Shown: positions 43,784 through 52,534 of the stretch, piece by piece
How the letters are laid out: every line of letters begins with the position of its first letter
Numbering within the stretch: the first letter of the stretch is position 1
Assembly: GCF_001707885.1 (NCBI RefSeq)
Contig: NZ_MASS01000002.1
Span: forward strand, 62,001 to 126,000
DNA length: 64,000 nucleotides
From: Desulfosporosinus cupriresistens
Lineage (GTDB): Bacteria > Bacillota > Desulfitobacteriia > Desulfitobacteriales > Desulfitobacteriaceae
Reading direction: 5' to 3'
The notes under the pieces: model-generated
Seen by the model: the letters and a program-made list of their open reading frames with translations, nothing else
Told to the model about the DNA's origin: nothing
Databases searched by the model: none
Translations under genes and position numbers: made by a program

Positions 43784-44242
43784 ATGACCAGACTTGATTT
43801 TATAAATAAGGCCTCTGAAAAATTAAAACTTATCCGCATTGAAAATCAATTTACGCAGGACAAAATGGCTGACATTTTGGGTATATCCAAGAAGACCCTC
43901 GTTCAGATTGAAAAAGGCCGATCCACTCTGAGTTGGGCGGGTTCTGTAACCCTATGTACAATTTTTAGAAATAGTGAAATATTAGAGATGACCTTTGGAG
44001 GGGACCCACAAGATATTATCCTTTCTTTAGCCTTTACCGATTATGAACGTAAGGAAAAAACCATGGGGGGGAAGGTGTGGTGGATAAATATTAAGTGGAC
44101 TGATGAATTTCGAATCCAGCAGAATATAGTCTCGGAGCACTATCGGATTCTAGATGGTCAGGATAGGAGAATTTGTTCTTCCTTTGATTATGGATTTATC
44201 AAAACGAGACTCCAGGAGCTTTCCGATGATTGTGGGGTTTGA
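43784..44242 (+). CDS. XRE-family regulator leading the biosynthetic cluster
   Basis: 152 residues. The N-terminal helix-turn-helix is LRIENQFTQDKMADILGISKKTLVQIEKGR (quoted here as RIENQFTQDKMADILGISKK followed by TLVQIEKGRSTLSW). The C-terminal 80 residues (KVWWINIKWTDEFRIQQNIV, YRILDGQDRRICSSF) are an accessory domain seen with such regulators, perhaps a sensor. CAAGGAGTG precedes ATG 43784. The UbiA gene starts inside its 3' end, so regulator and pathway share one transcript. The palindrome over its promoter implies autoregulation. Confidence 0.85.
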   Translation: MTRLDFINKASEKLKLIRIENQFTQDKMADILGISKKTLVQIEKGRSTLSWAGSVTLCTIFRNSEILEMTFGGDPQDIILSLAFTDYERKEKTMGGKVWWINIKWTDEFRIQQNIVSEHYRILDGQDRRICSSFDYGFIKTRLQELSDDCGV

Positions 44243-45224
44243 AATGGTAAAATTCATTAAGGCTTACATCAAATCAATGAGGCTTTACTACGCTTTTGTA
44301 ACCGGAATTTCAGGTTGGATCGGGATGGCATTTTACGAATATATTGCCAAATCTCCCTTTCAGACAGTGGAAATAATTCCGGCAACGGAAAAAAAAGCCT
44401 TAATATTGAGCATGCTGTTTCTCAGTTGGGGGATTAACCAAATTATCAATGACTACTTAGGTTTGAAAGAGGACAAGGTCAATGCGCCTCACCGTCCGAT
44501 GGTTACCGGTGAACTGGATCCAGGAAATGCCTTGCTCTTAACAGGTGCGCTGCTGATCATAACGTTATTGATTACATACCTGTATCTGGAACCAATTGCC
44601 CTTATTCCTGCAATCGGGGGAATAGTTTTGAACATTTTATATGAGTACGCCAAAGGTTATGGCATTTTCGGTAATATTTGCTTTGGACTGATGATTTCCA
44701 TGTGTACAGCCTTCGGGTTTTTGGCAGCAGGCCCAACTCAGTCCCCGTATTTTACACCCAGCCGGGTTTCGGTGTTAATCCTAGTAGCTGTGATGAACGG
44801 ATTGATGACTTTTTATACTTATTTCAAAGACTATGAAGGGGATAAGGCCACAGAAAAACGGACGCTAATCGTCTTGCTGGGGATCGAGAAATCCAGGTAT
44901 CTTGCTGCAATCTCTGCTTTTCTTCCCGCAGCGATCTTCGCGTCACTATATTTTAATCATTATATTGAAGCTAGGGTCAACACTATTTTCCTTATCCTAG
45001 CTGGATTAACAGTTTTTTTGGAACTGTGGACGGGGTATCTTTTCTTTAAAAACCCTCAGGGAGAAAGAACTTATTATTCTTTGGCAACTAATTTTCGGGC
45101 CTGTATCTGTGGCCAGGCAACCCTTATTGCTCTATTCAACACAGAACTGGCAATGATCCTTTTTTTAGTTTCCTATATGTTTGTAGGATTCTTATTTGAT
45201 CTGCATACTGATCCTAAATCATGA
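44226..45224 (+). CDS. UbiA-family prenyltransferase
   Basis: 332 residues, eight to nine membrane helices. The first Asp motif is N75-D76-YLGLKE-D83 followed by KVNAPHRP; the usual NDxxDxxxD has Gly79 in place of the middle Asp. The second motif is YFKDYEGDKATEKRT. UbiA enzymes attach a polyprenyl chain from its diphosphate to an acceptor in the membrane. AGGAG lies 7 bases before ATG 44226, making this start better than 44244; it overlaps the regulator by 17 bases. In this cluster it may prenylate the lipid-like product or a head group. Confidence 0.88.
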   Translation: MIVGFEMVKFIKAYIKSMRLYYAFVTGISGWIGMAFYEYIAKSPFQTVEIIPATEKKALILSMLFLSWGINQIINDYLGLKEDKVNAPHRPMVTGELDPGNALLLTGALLIITLLITYLYLEPIALIPAIGGIVLNILYEYAKGYGIFGNICFGLMISMCTAFGFLAAGPTQSPYFTPSRVSVLILVAVMNGLMTFYTYFKDYEGDKATEKRTLIVLLGIEKSRYLAAISAFLPAAIFASLYFNHYIEARVNTIFLILAGLTVFLELWTGYLFFKNPQGERTYYSLATNFRACICGQATLIALFNTELAMILFLVSYMFVGFLFDLHTDPKS

Positions 45225-45333
45225 AGAAAATCTTCTTCCTATGGCGTCTAACTTGAACTGAAGCTCAGTCAGACTTATCCATGCGCTAAATTCAGCTTTC
45301 GATATTCGAGCCACGAACCACAACTACGAACTA

Positions 45334-45380
45334 CGAATATCGAATATCGAATATCGAATATCGAATATCGAATATCGAAT
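45334..45380 (+). repeat. Heptanucleotide tandem repeat (CGAATAT)n before the OYE gene
   Basis: Six full copies of CGAATAT and a partial CGAAT end 5 bases before the GGGAGGG ribosome site of the OYE gene. A degenerate CGAA-rich prelude begins near 45307. Seven-base units change spacing and frame by slippage, so the copy number may vary between strains. Confidence 0.9.
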
Positions 45381-45393
45381 TGGGAGGGCTGTT

Positions 45394-46602
45394 ATGAAAT
45401 TATTTGAACCGGCAACGTTGGGCCCCTGCCGGTTGAAAAATAGACTTATCCGGTCAGCAACCTTCGAGGGTATGGCTGATCATCAAGGTTATCCACTCCC
45501 AGAATACTGCCTGTTGTATAAAACTTTAGCCTCAGGAGGCGTGGGAGGGATCATTACAGGTTTTGCGTATATCTCGTCCGAAGGAAAAGCGATGCAGCCG
45601 GGTCAGGTCAGAATAGATCGTCAGGAAATGGTCGAATACTTTTTGCCGGTTACTAATGAGGTTCATAAATACGACTGTAAGATTTTTATGCAGTTGGCTC
45701 ACACTGGGAGACAGACCAGGAAAAAAGAAACAGGGCTGGATGTCTGGGGAGTGTCTAATAAAAGGTCCTTATATTTTAGAGGTTCTCCTCGAGAGTTGGC
45801 TACTGATCAAGTGTATGCGCTGGTCAAACGATTTGCCGAAGCCGCAGGGTATGCTAAAGCGGCCGGATTTGACGGTGTTCAGGTTCATGCTGCCCATGGC
45901 TACCTTATCCATCAGTTTCTGCTGCCGTCAATCAATTGTCGAACCGATGAATTTGGCGTTGATGCTAAGAGCAGGATCGGTACGAAATTTCTGGGCTTGG
46001 TTATCCAGGAGATTAGAAAGACGTGTGGCTATGATTTTGCTCTGTTGGTCAAGGTAAGTGGGAGTGATGACTACTTTACCAAATTCACTTCCGAACAGTT
46101 TGTCAATCTGATACGGTTCCTTGATGCTCAAAAAGTCGATGGCTTAGAGATCAGTTATGGAACGATGGATCATGCCTTGAATATCTTTCGCGGGGAAATA
46201 CCCTGCAAAGTGCTCTTCCGGCATAACCCAGTGTTCAAAACCAATCATGGTATAAGGAAAACACTTCATAACTTGCTGGTTTTTTGTTTGATGAGGGTAA
46301 AACTCAAACCGTTTTCGCCTACTTATAATCTTGAGTACGCCAAAATGGCCAAATCCTTGACAACTATCCCCATTCTTAGTGTGGGTGGTTTCCGGAAGGG
46401 AGTGGAGATGGGGGAGTGTCTAGAAAATGGCTTTGCTGATTTTATCAGTCTGTGCAGACCCTTTATTTGTGAGCCGAACCTCGCTGAAAAGCTAGTGCAA
46501 GACTTGAACTATTCTGCGCAATGTATCAATTGTAATATTTGTGCCATTATGTGTGATTCCGATCAACCAACACGTTGTTACCAAAAATGTTCTAATTTAT
46601 AG
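45394..46602 (+). CDS. Old Yellow Enzyme-like NADH:flavin oxidoreductase with C-terminal Cys cluster
   Basis: 402 residues, FMN-binding TIM barrel. LKNRLIRSATFEGMADHQGY opens the barrel, KIFMQLAHTGRQTRKK and FDGVQVHAAHGYLIHQFLLP hold FMN and substrate His residues, and the end has CINCNICAIMCDSDQPTRCY with four to five Cys, a probable 4Fe-4S site as in the 2,4-dienoyl-CoA reductase subgroup. The second FAD/NAD domain of those enzymes is absent. It could reduce an enoyl thioester or an enone of the pathway intermediate. Confidence 0.9.
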   Translation: MKLFEPATLGPCRLKNRLIRSATFEGMADHQGYPLPEYCLLYKTLASGGVGGIITGFAYISSEGKAMQPGQVRIDRQEMVEYFLPVTNEVHKYDCKIFMQLAHTGRQTRKKETGLDVWGVSNKRSLYFRGSPRELATDQVYALVKRFAEAAGYAKAAGFDGVQVHAAHGYLIHQFLLPSINCRTDEFGVDAKSRIGTKFLGLVIQEIRKTCGYDFALLVKVSGSDDYFTKFTSEQFVNLIRFLDAQKVDGLEISYGTMDHALNIFRGEIPCKVLFRHNPVFKTNHGIRKTLHNLLVFCLMRVKLKPFSPTYNLEYAKMAKSLTTIPILSVGGFRKGVEMGECLENGFADFISLCRPFICEPNLAEKLVQDLNYSAQCINCNICAIMCDSDQPTRCYQKCSNL

Positions 46603-46621
46603 TGGAAAGGCGTGAATTGAA

Positions 46622-46873
46622 ATGGAAGACAGAGTAATCTTTACCTTAAAACACATTTTAAACAAAAGGTATATGAAAATAACCCTGGAGAGTCGTTTGC
46701 GTGAAGACTTGAATGTGGATTCATTAGACTTACTGATGATTCTGGCGGATCTAGAGGATGAATTTGCTACAACCCTATCTGAAGAGGATTTTTCAGATGT
46801 GGTTACTGTCAATGATATTGTCGTAAAGCTAAGAGCTAAGGGGGTACAAGATTATAGGCATGTATTTGAATGA
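46622..46873 (+). CDS. Acyl carrier protein
   Basis: 83 residues with the 4'-phosphopantetheine site Ser34 in NVDSLDLLMILADLEDEF. The rest is the four-helix acidic ACP fold (EDFSDVVTVNDIVVKLRAKG). It is a dedicated carrier, distinct from a fatty-acid-operon ACP by context. Its gene overlaps the alpha-oxoamine synthase gene by 14 bases, suggesting that the synthase takes its acyl group from this ACP. Confidence 0.92.
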   Translation: MEDRVIFTLKHILNKRYMKITLESRLREDLNVDSLDLLMILADLEDEFATTLSEEDFSDVVTVNDIVVKLRAKGVQDYRHVFE

Positions 46874-48035
46874 TTTTTATAACCGGTTTAGCCTGGATGA
46901 GCGACCGGCCGAGGTTGCCTGTCATAATCCCTATTACCAGAGAATGGATTCTGGACTGGATGCAAAAATACTGGTGCATAAACATACGATGATTGACCTG
47001 GCATCCAACAACTATCTGGGCCTGGCAACCGACGAGAGGGTAAAGCTGGCTGCAGTACAAGCTGTCCAAAAATATGGAGTATCACTCTGCGGCACACCGA
47101 TCGCTACAGGCTACAGCGATTTGTACCAAAGGCTGGAAGAAAAATTAGCAAACTTTGTAGGGCTGGAGGAGACAATCCTCCTGCCTTCGTGCTACCAGGC
47201 TAATAATGGATTATTTAGTTCTATTGCCGGCCCCCAGGATCTGATCATATTTGACCGATGTGCTCATTCTTCCTTGATCCAGGGGATCAAAGCGGCCGGC
47301 TGTAAAATCAGGCCCTTTCTTCATAATAATTTGGAGCATTTAGAAGGCATTTTACAGCGTTCCGTAGGGTATCGGCAGGTCTTTGTCGTGACTGAGTCGG
47401 TGTTTTCTACTGAGGGCAGTGTTGCACCGTTTAAGGAGATCGTGCAATTGTGTGAGAAATACCAGGCCCTGCCGGTGATTGATGATTCCCACGGCATAGG
47501 AGTGTTGGGCGGATCAGGGCGTGGAATCCTTGAGGAGCAGGGGATAAGCAGATACCGAGGGGTTTATACGGCATCGTTAGGAAAGGCAATGGCTTCTTCA
47601 GGTGGAATGATCAGCGGTGAAAAAAGACTGATCGACTATCTTAAATATTACTGCCCTCATCTAGTCTATTCTACAGCCTTGTCGCCGGCAGTTCTGGCTG
47701 GCACCGAGGCTGTTCTGGACATTATTCATTCTGAATTTGGGACGATTAAAGGTAGGCTGGTTACCTATCAACAAGAGATATATAAAAGCCTGGTTAAAGG
47801 AGGATTTACTGTGCTGCCAGGTGAGGCCCCTATTAATTCCATTCAATGCGGCAGTAAAGAAGCAACGTTTATCCTGGCCAAAATGCTTTATGACCAAGGG
47901 ATTCTTTCCACACCGTTCATTGAGCCCTCCGTCCCGATCAATGATGGACGGGTAAGGTTGATTGCCGGAGCCAATCTCAGCGAAGATTCAGTGGCCGAAG
48001 CCGCGGAAATTATTCAAAGGATCGGATGCTCATGA
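46860..48035 (+). CDS. Alpha-oxoamine synthase (KBL/BioF/serine-palmitoyltransferase-like)
   Basis: 391 residues, PLP enzyme. LASNNYLGLATDERVKLAAV, GTPIATGYSDLYQRLEEKLA, the stacking His in FDRCAHSSLI, DDSHGIG (208-214) and the PLP Lys242 in YTASLGKAMASSGG are all present. These enzymes condense an amino acid with an acyl thioester, losing CO2, to give an aminoketone. No biotin genes lie nearby; neighbours are ACP, beta-ketoacyl synthase, reductase and lipid kinase, which points to a long-chain aminoketone (sphingoid-like) rather than biotin. The amino acid used is not evident. Confidence 0.92.
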   Translation: MYLNDFYNRFSLDERPAEVACHNPYYQRMDSGLDAKILVHKHTMIDLASNNYLGLATDERVKLAAVQAVQKYGVSLCGTPIATGYSDLYQRLEEKLANFVGLEETILLPSCYQANNGLFSSIAGPQDLIIFDRCAHSSLIQGIKAAGCKIRPFLHNNLEHLEGILQRSVGYRQVFVVTESVFSTEGSVAPFKEIVQLCEKYQALPVIDDSHGIGVLGGSGRGILEEQGISRYRGVYTASLGKAMASSGGMISGEKRLIDYLKYYCPHLVYSTALSPAVLAGTEAVLDIIHSEFGTIKGRLVTYQQEIYKSLVKGGFTVLPGEAPINSIQCGSKEATFILAKMLYDQGILSTPFIEPSVPINDGRVRLIAGANLSEDSVAEAAEIIQRIGCS

Positions 48036-49003
48036 ACTATTTCTTAATCATGAATCCCGGTTCTGGAGGGGGAAGTAAGGAAAAGATTAAGAAAATCCTG
48101 GCCTTCTTTCATGACAACGGACTTCAATTTGACTATAAACTCACAGACGCCTTGGATGATGCTTATACCCTATCCGTCACAGGGAATAAATTGGGCTATG
48201 ATGTCATCGTTGCTGTAGGGGGAGATGGAACGATTAACCGGGTAATTAATGGGTTTTATGATACGTTGGGCCATCGAATTTCCAATTCCAAGCTGGGTGT
48301 AATTCACACCGGTTCCAGCCCTGACTTATGTAAGAGCTATAATGTACCTCTGGATAGCGAGCAGGCTCTTAACACAATCCTTGCGGGGAAATGCGAGAAA
48401 ATTCCCATAGGTAAAATAACCTATACCAGTGTCTATGACATTGAGATGGAGGGTCTGCCTCTAAGTAAGGAAAATGAAAGAGGACATGTCCAAACGGGCT
48501 ATTTCGCTTGCTGTGCCAATATCGGTCTGGGGGCCTCCATAGCCAGAGGGGCTAATAGTGGGATCAGACACTATATCGGCGATATCGCGGGGACATTTGT
48601 CTCCTTAATTAAATCTTTGCTTAAGTATCAACCTAGTAACTTTACAGTTAGTTTTGACGGACAAGAACAGGTTCTCAAAAATGTTTACAATATCGCTGTA
48701 GGAAAGACAACTTACATAGCTTCAGGAATTAAAGTAAATAACCTGTTAAGCCTCGGGGACAGCCGTTTCTATACCTTGCTTATTAATGATCTAAGAGTTG
48801 CTAATTGGGCCGGTGTGATCAGTAAGCTATACAGCGGAAAGAGGTTTACCAATAACAAGACGATGTCCCTGCAATACGCCTCATCGATCGAAGTATACGG
48901 TAACAATAGAAATCCCGAATTGGAGTTTGATGGTGATCCCAGAGGATTTCTTCCCTGTCTGATTGAAACTGCCCGAGACCCCTTAGACTTGATATGTGTG
49001 TGA
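48032..49003 (+). CDS. Diacylglycerol/sphingoid-kinase-like lipid kinase
   Basis: About 323 residues. IMNPGSGGGSKEKIKKIL and VIVAVGGDGTINRVINGF carry the DAGK_cat nucleotide loop GGDGT, followed by the second domain (TGYFACCANIGLGASIARGA, LEFDGDP near the end). The family (YegS, DgkB, sphingosine kinases) phosphorylates lipid hydroxyls. It overlaps the alpha-oxoamine synthase, the same pairing of activities as sphingoid base formation and phosphorylation. ATG 48026 is an alternative start. Confidence 0.9.
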   Translation: MNYFLIMNPGSGGGSKEKIKKILAFFHDNGLQFDYKLTDALDDAYTLSVTGNKLGYDVIVAVGGDGTINRVINGFYDTLGHRISNSKLGVIHTGSSPDLCKSYNVPLDSEQALNTILAGKCEKIPIGKITYTSVYDIEMEGLPLSKENERGHVQTGYFACCANIGLGASIARGANSGIRHYIGDIAGTFVSLIKSLLKYQPSNFTVSFDGQEQVLKNVYNIAVGKTTYIASGIKVNNLLSLGDSRFYTLLINDLRVANWAGVISKLYSGKRFTNNKTMSLQYASSIEVYGNNRNPELEFDGDPRGFLPCLIETARDPLDLICV

Positions 49004-49011
49004 GGTTCTTG

Positions 49012-50013
49012 ATGAGTAAAGAAAAAGAAATGATTGAGGTTATCCATAAGCATTTGCCTAGGTGTGCCAGCCAGCGGAATAAGCTCTTTGAGGCCGACTC
49101 GGAAATCGTCGATTTTCATGGCTGCAGTCTTCTATATAATCTAGACGAGTTTTCCCAAGAAGATCTATTTCGGGTTGAGGATCCCTTTGTGTTAGGCTGG
49201 AACATGGCAATCGGCAGTATTAGCGACATCTGGGCCTCAGGGGGAAAACCTAAGTATTACGCCCATAGCTTGGTTATGCAAAATTCTTGGACGAAGGACT
49301 ATGTCGAAAAATTGTCTCTCGGAATTGCCGAAGTGCTCAAGGAAGTCGGGGCTGTTTTTATCGGGGGGGATTTTGGGACCTCCGAAACCTGGCGCTATAC
49401 AGGTTCAGTCATTGGGGATCTGGAGGGTCCGCCTCTGTTAAGAAGTGGGGCAAACGCTGGAGACGGGATCTTTATTACAGGCCCAATCGGCAGAGGGAAT
49501 GTTGAAGCCGCCCTAGTGCTGTACGCTGAAAATCCCTTAGTCAAACATCTAATGGACAGATGGAAAAACCCCTTTCGGCTGAGATGCCAAGAGGCAGAGA
49601 TGATAAAACGTCACAGCCGCTGCTGTATTGATACCAGTGATGGGGTCTTTAATGCTCTCAACACTGTTTCGGAGATGAGCGGGACGGGTTTCGTTGTAGG
49701 TAACCTGCCTTATGTGAAAAGTGGCTTATTACTTGCTAAGGCCCTTAACGTGCCTAAAGAACTTCTGTTCTTAGGTGAATGCGGAGAGTATGAATTGCTT
49801 TTTACTCTAAGAAAAGAAGTTGAAGAAGAGTTTTTAAATGAAGCCCAGGAGAAAAACTTGAAGTTTTATAAAATCGGTCAAGTAAGAGAAGAGGGGACAA
49901 AATCACTTCAGGAGAGAGGTAGGGAAATTGATTTAGCCTCTTACGATTTAAGTGCTAGGGATTTCCCATATCCTAAAGAATATTTACAAGCGGTGGTGAA
50001 TTTCCTGAACTAG
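49012..50013 (+). CDS. ThiL/AIR-synthase-like ATP-binding protein
   Basis: 333 residues. ISDIWASGGKPKYYAHSLVM (the thiamine-phosphate-kinase-type ISDI.A.GG loop), IGGDFGTSETWRYTGSVIGD, GDGIFITGPIGRGN and CIDTSDGVFNALNTVSEMSG are the PurM/ThiL N- and C-domain signatures. The usual long N-terminus of ThiL is changed, and no thiamine genes are close. It probably phosphorylates a pathway intermediate with ATP. ATG 49012 overlaps the lipid kinase gene. Confidence 0.85.
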   Translation: MSKEKEMIEVIHKHLPRCASQRNKLFEADSEIVDFHGCSLLYNLDEFSQEDLFRVEDPFVLGWNMAIGSISDIWASGGKPKYYAHSLVMQNSWTKDYVEKLSLGIAEVLKEVGAVFIGGDFGTSETWRYTGSVIGDLEGPPLLRSGANAGDGIFITGPIGRGNVEAALVLYAENPLVKHLMDRWKNPFRLRCQEAEMIKRHSRCCIDTSDGVFNALNTVSEMSGTGFVVGNLPYVKSGLLLAKALNVPKELLFLGECGEYELLFTLRKEVEEEFLNEAQEKNLKFYKIGQVREEGTKSLQERGREIDLASYDLSARDFPYPKEYLQAVVNFLN

Positions 50014-50139
50014 ACTCCATGCCGCCTTAATAACGGCTCTAACAGTGCATGGAAATGAGCTATACTGGATGCTCTCGTCACCGAAGTATTGATGTTGAGC
50101 TTTAGCTGAACAAGTTCACTGGAAGCCCGAAAGACTACA

Positions 50140-50180
50140 GGCACTCGAACTTCGTGCCTCGAACATCGCACCTCGATTTT
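50140..50180 (+). repeat. Degenerate CTCGAAC repeats before the ketosynthase gene
   Basis: CACTCGAACTTCGTGC, CTCGAACATCGCAC and CTCGATTT are three imperfect copies of a 14-base unit just before the AGGGGGAGG ribosome site. They resemble the CGAA-rich run upstream of the OYE gene. The remaining 50014-50139 has no gene. Confidence 0.5.
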
Positions 50181-50194
50181 AGGGGGAGGACAAT

Positions 50195-51499
50195 GTGAAA
50201 CGAAGAGTTGTAATTACCGGACTAGGACCGGCCACAGCCATAGGGATTGGCAAAAAGGATTTCTCTACAGGTATTTTTACATTAAAAACGTGTATAGCGG
50301 AAATCCCGAATAGTTATGAGCAGAACTATACGTTCAAATCCCGCTATTTCGTACCTAAACCGGAGTTTTCCTTAAGCGAGTTTGGAATTCATAAATCACT
50401 TGAAGGATTGATGGAGGAGTCCTCGAAAATTTCGGTCCTATGCACGATGCTGGCTTTGGAGGATGCGGGCTTTAAGATTAATGATGCTGAGAAATACTGG
50501 CAGGTTGAGGGTCTGGAAGACTGTGGTATCATCATGGGCATTGGGATGAGTAGTCTTCAAACCGCCTTAGAAGCCTACTCCGCCCATACGGCTGAGACTG
50601 ACCATTCTGCGTCTGCATCATGTTCTGGATCGGGATCTAATTTTAATCCTAACAAACCTCGTTACAACCGAATGGTTATTCCTATGCTGATGACCAATTC
50701 TCCTGCCGCTTGGATATCGATACTCTTTGGCCTTAAAGGTTTCAGTTATACCCTTAATGCGGCCTGCGCTTCGGGGAGCTATGCCCTAGGCGAGGCTTAC
50801 AGAACTATTTTGGACGGCAGATGTGATGTGATCCTAGCGGGTGGTGTTGAAGCCTTAGTCGAAAAAAATGGCGGAATTATGAGAGGCTTTGACATGCTGT
50901 CAACCCTCACGAGAGCAAAAGACGGGAGGCCTCAGCCCTTCTCCCAAGAGAGAAGTGGGTTTCTATTTAATGAAGGAGCCGGCTGTGTTTTAGTCTTAGA
51001 GGAACTAGAAAAGGCCAGAGAAAGAGGGGCCCACATATATGCTGAGATTGTAGGGTATGAATCCTGTAGCGATGCTTACAGCATTGTCCAAATGGATCCC
51101 TCCGGGGCCAGCATCGCTAGCCTTCTTCAGAAGATCACCAGCGGAATCAAGCTGGACTATCTAAATGCCCATGGTACGGGCACAATTGCCAACGATGACA
51201 TTGAAGCCAAAGTAATCCAACGGATTTTCGGATCTAAAAATGCTCAACCATATATCAATTCCACTAAGGGAATCCTTGGCCACAGCATCGGAGCCAGCGG
51301 CGCTCTCGAGGTGGCAGTCATGGCCCTATCCATCAATGAGTCAAAAATCCATGGGAACTTAACCTCTGAACCTTTAAATAATCTTAATCTTCCTCTAGAG
51401 ACCCTTGCAACTCCGATTGACTATGCCCTTTCGGCTTCTTACGGTTTCGGTGGGCATAATGCCTTAATTCTTCTAAAGAGGTATGACAACAATGAATAA
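50195..51499 (+). CDS. Beta-ketoacyl-ACP synthase (KAS II-like)
   Basis: 434 residues, thiolase fold. The active-site triad is complete: Cys191 (LNAACASGSYALGEAY), His327 (NAHGTGTIANDDIEA) and Lys358/His363 (STKGILGHSIGASGALE). Length and GFGGHNALILL end match FabF or type II PKS KS-alpha subunits. It would elongate an ACP-bound acyl chain by decarboxylative condensation. No malonyltransferase or ketoreductase of FAS type is beside it, so it must borrow malonyl-ACP or prime the local ACP. It starts at GTG 50195 and overlaps the next gene by 17 bases. Confidence 0.93.
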   Translation: MKRRVVITGLGPATAIGIGKKDFSTGIFTLKTCIAEIPNSYEQNYTFKSRYFVPKPEFSLSEFGIHKSLEGLMEESSKISVLCTMLALEDAGFKINDAEKYWQVEGLEDCGIIMGIGMSSLQTALEAYSAHTAETDHSASASCSGSGSNFNPNKPRYNRMVIPMLMTNSPAAWISILFGLKGFSYTLNAACASGSYALGEAYRTILDGRCDVILAGGVEALVEKNGGIMRGFDMLSTLTRAKDGRPQPFSQERSGFLFNEGAGCVLVLEELEKARERGAHIYAEIVGYESCSDAYSIVQMDPSGASIASLLQKITSGIKLDYLNAHGTGTIANDDIEAKVIQRIFGSKNAQPYINSTKGILGHSIGASGALEVAVMALSINESKIHGNLTSEPLNNLNLPLETLATPIDYALSASYGFGGHNALILLKRYDNNE

Positions 51500-52523
51500 A
51501 GTCATGATTACGGGAGCGACAGGTTTTATTGGAAGTCACATTACAAGAGCCTTCTGTGAAAATGGGGTCCAGGTTGGCTGTTTGGTCAGAAAGGGCAGTA
51601 GCCTTGCTAACCTAAAGGGTCTACCCGTAGAGTTTAGGATTGGTGATATCAAGAATACCGGGGATTTGACCAAGGCTTTCACCGGCTACGACTGGGTTAT
51701 TCATAATGCCGCCAAAGTAGCCGATTGGGGAGATTACGATGATTTTTATCACACGAATGTAACGGGCACAGTCAATGTACTGACGGCCTGTGTTCAGGCC
51801 GGGATTAAAAACATCCTCATGACAGGCTCCAACTCCGTTTATGGCGAAGAGAATAGTCCTATCGTTAAGGATGAAGGCTCACCCTATAATTCTCATTACA
51901 GGTACTTCGGAGACCACCTTTTCCCCTGCAAGTTGAATTACTATCGCGATACCAAAGCTCTAGCCAAAAAAGAGGCCTTAGCCTTTGCAGCTACGCTGGA
52001 CTTAAACCTGACTATTTTAGAGCCTGTTTGGGTCTATGGGGAGCGGGAATTGAACGGAGGGTTTTATGAATACCTCAAGACTGCCAAGGCTGGAATTCCT
52101 TTTGTGCCGGGAGCAAAGCAGAATAAATTTCATGTCATCTACGCAGGCGACCTGGCTAAGGCTTATGTCTCGGCCTACACAAAACAGCTGGCAGGCCTAA
52201 ACTGTATCCTTGTCGGGAATGAACAGGTTGAAAGCATGGACAAAATTTATCGATTATTCTGTTCTGAGGCAGGAGTAAAAAAGCCAGGCAATCTTCCCAA
52301 GGCCCTGACCTATCCTGTCGCTTTGCTCATGGAGTTTTTATACACTCTGGTTAATTCTTCAAATCCGCCACTCCTGACTCGCGGTAGGGTAAATATGTTC
52401 TATGACAATCTAGAGTTTTCAGTGGAGAAAGCCAAGCAGATCCTCGAGTTTAGAGATGTCTATAGCCTTGAGGAAGGTATTAAACGAACGGTCTCATGGT
52501 ACAAAGACCACGGTCTGATTTGA
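51483..52523 (+). CDS. Extended SDR / 3-beta-HSD-like NAD(P)-dependent reductase
   Basis: 346 residues. NAD-binding GATGFIGSH at the start, VIHNAAKVADWGDYDDFYHT, MTGSNSVYGEEN and the catalytic YxxxK (YYRDTKALAKK) follow in order. The C-terminal part (FVPGAKQNKFHVIYAGDLAK) is as in 3-beta-hydroxysteroid and CerR-type reductases. Bacterial ceramide clusters contain such an epimerase-like protein to reduce the 3-ketosphinganine type ketone; this could do the same with the aminoketone made here. It overlaps both neighbours. Confidence 0.9.
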   Translation: MTTMNKVMITGATGFIGSHITRAFCENGVQVGCLVRKGSSLANLKGLPVEFRIGDIKNTGDLTKAFTGYDWVIHNAAKVADWGDYDDFYHTNVTGTVNVLTACVQAGIKNILMTGSNSVYGEENSPIVKDEGSPYNSHYRYFGDHLFPCKLNYYRDTKALAKKEALAFAATLDLNLTILEPVWVYGERELNGGFYEYLKTAKAGIPFVPGAKQNKFHVIYAGDLAKAYVSAYTKQLAGLNCILVGNEQVESMDKIYRLFCSEAGVKKPGNLPKALTYPVALLMEFLYTLVNSSNPPLLTRGRVNMFYDNLEFSVEKAKQILEFRDVYSLEEGIKRTVSWYKDHGLI

Positions 52524-52534
52524 AAGAGGGTGGC

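Noticed and set aside
45334-45380. CRISPR or replication-origin iterons at the heptamer repeat
   Set aside because: Unit of 7 bases with no spacers; no replication protein gene nearby. A simple tandem repeat explains it.
46860-48035. Biotin synthesis (BioF) annotation for the alpha-oxoamine synthase
   Set aside because: No bioA, bioB, bioD or bioW nearby; the ACP, ketosynthase, SDR and lipid kinase neighbours favour a lipid aminoketone role, although sequence alone cannot exclude BioF.
49012-50013. Thiamine-phosphate kinase (ThiL) as a true thiamine gene
   Set aside because: Fold signatures fit, but it sits overlapped within the lipid cluster and no thiamine genes or TPP riboswitch are present.
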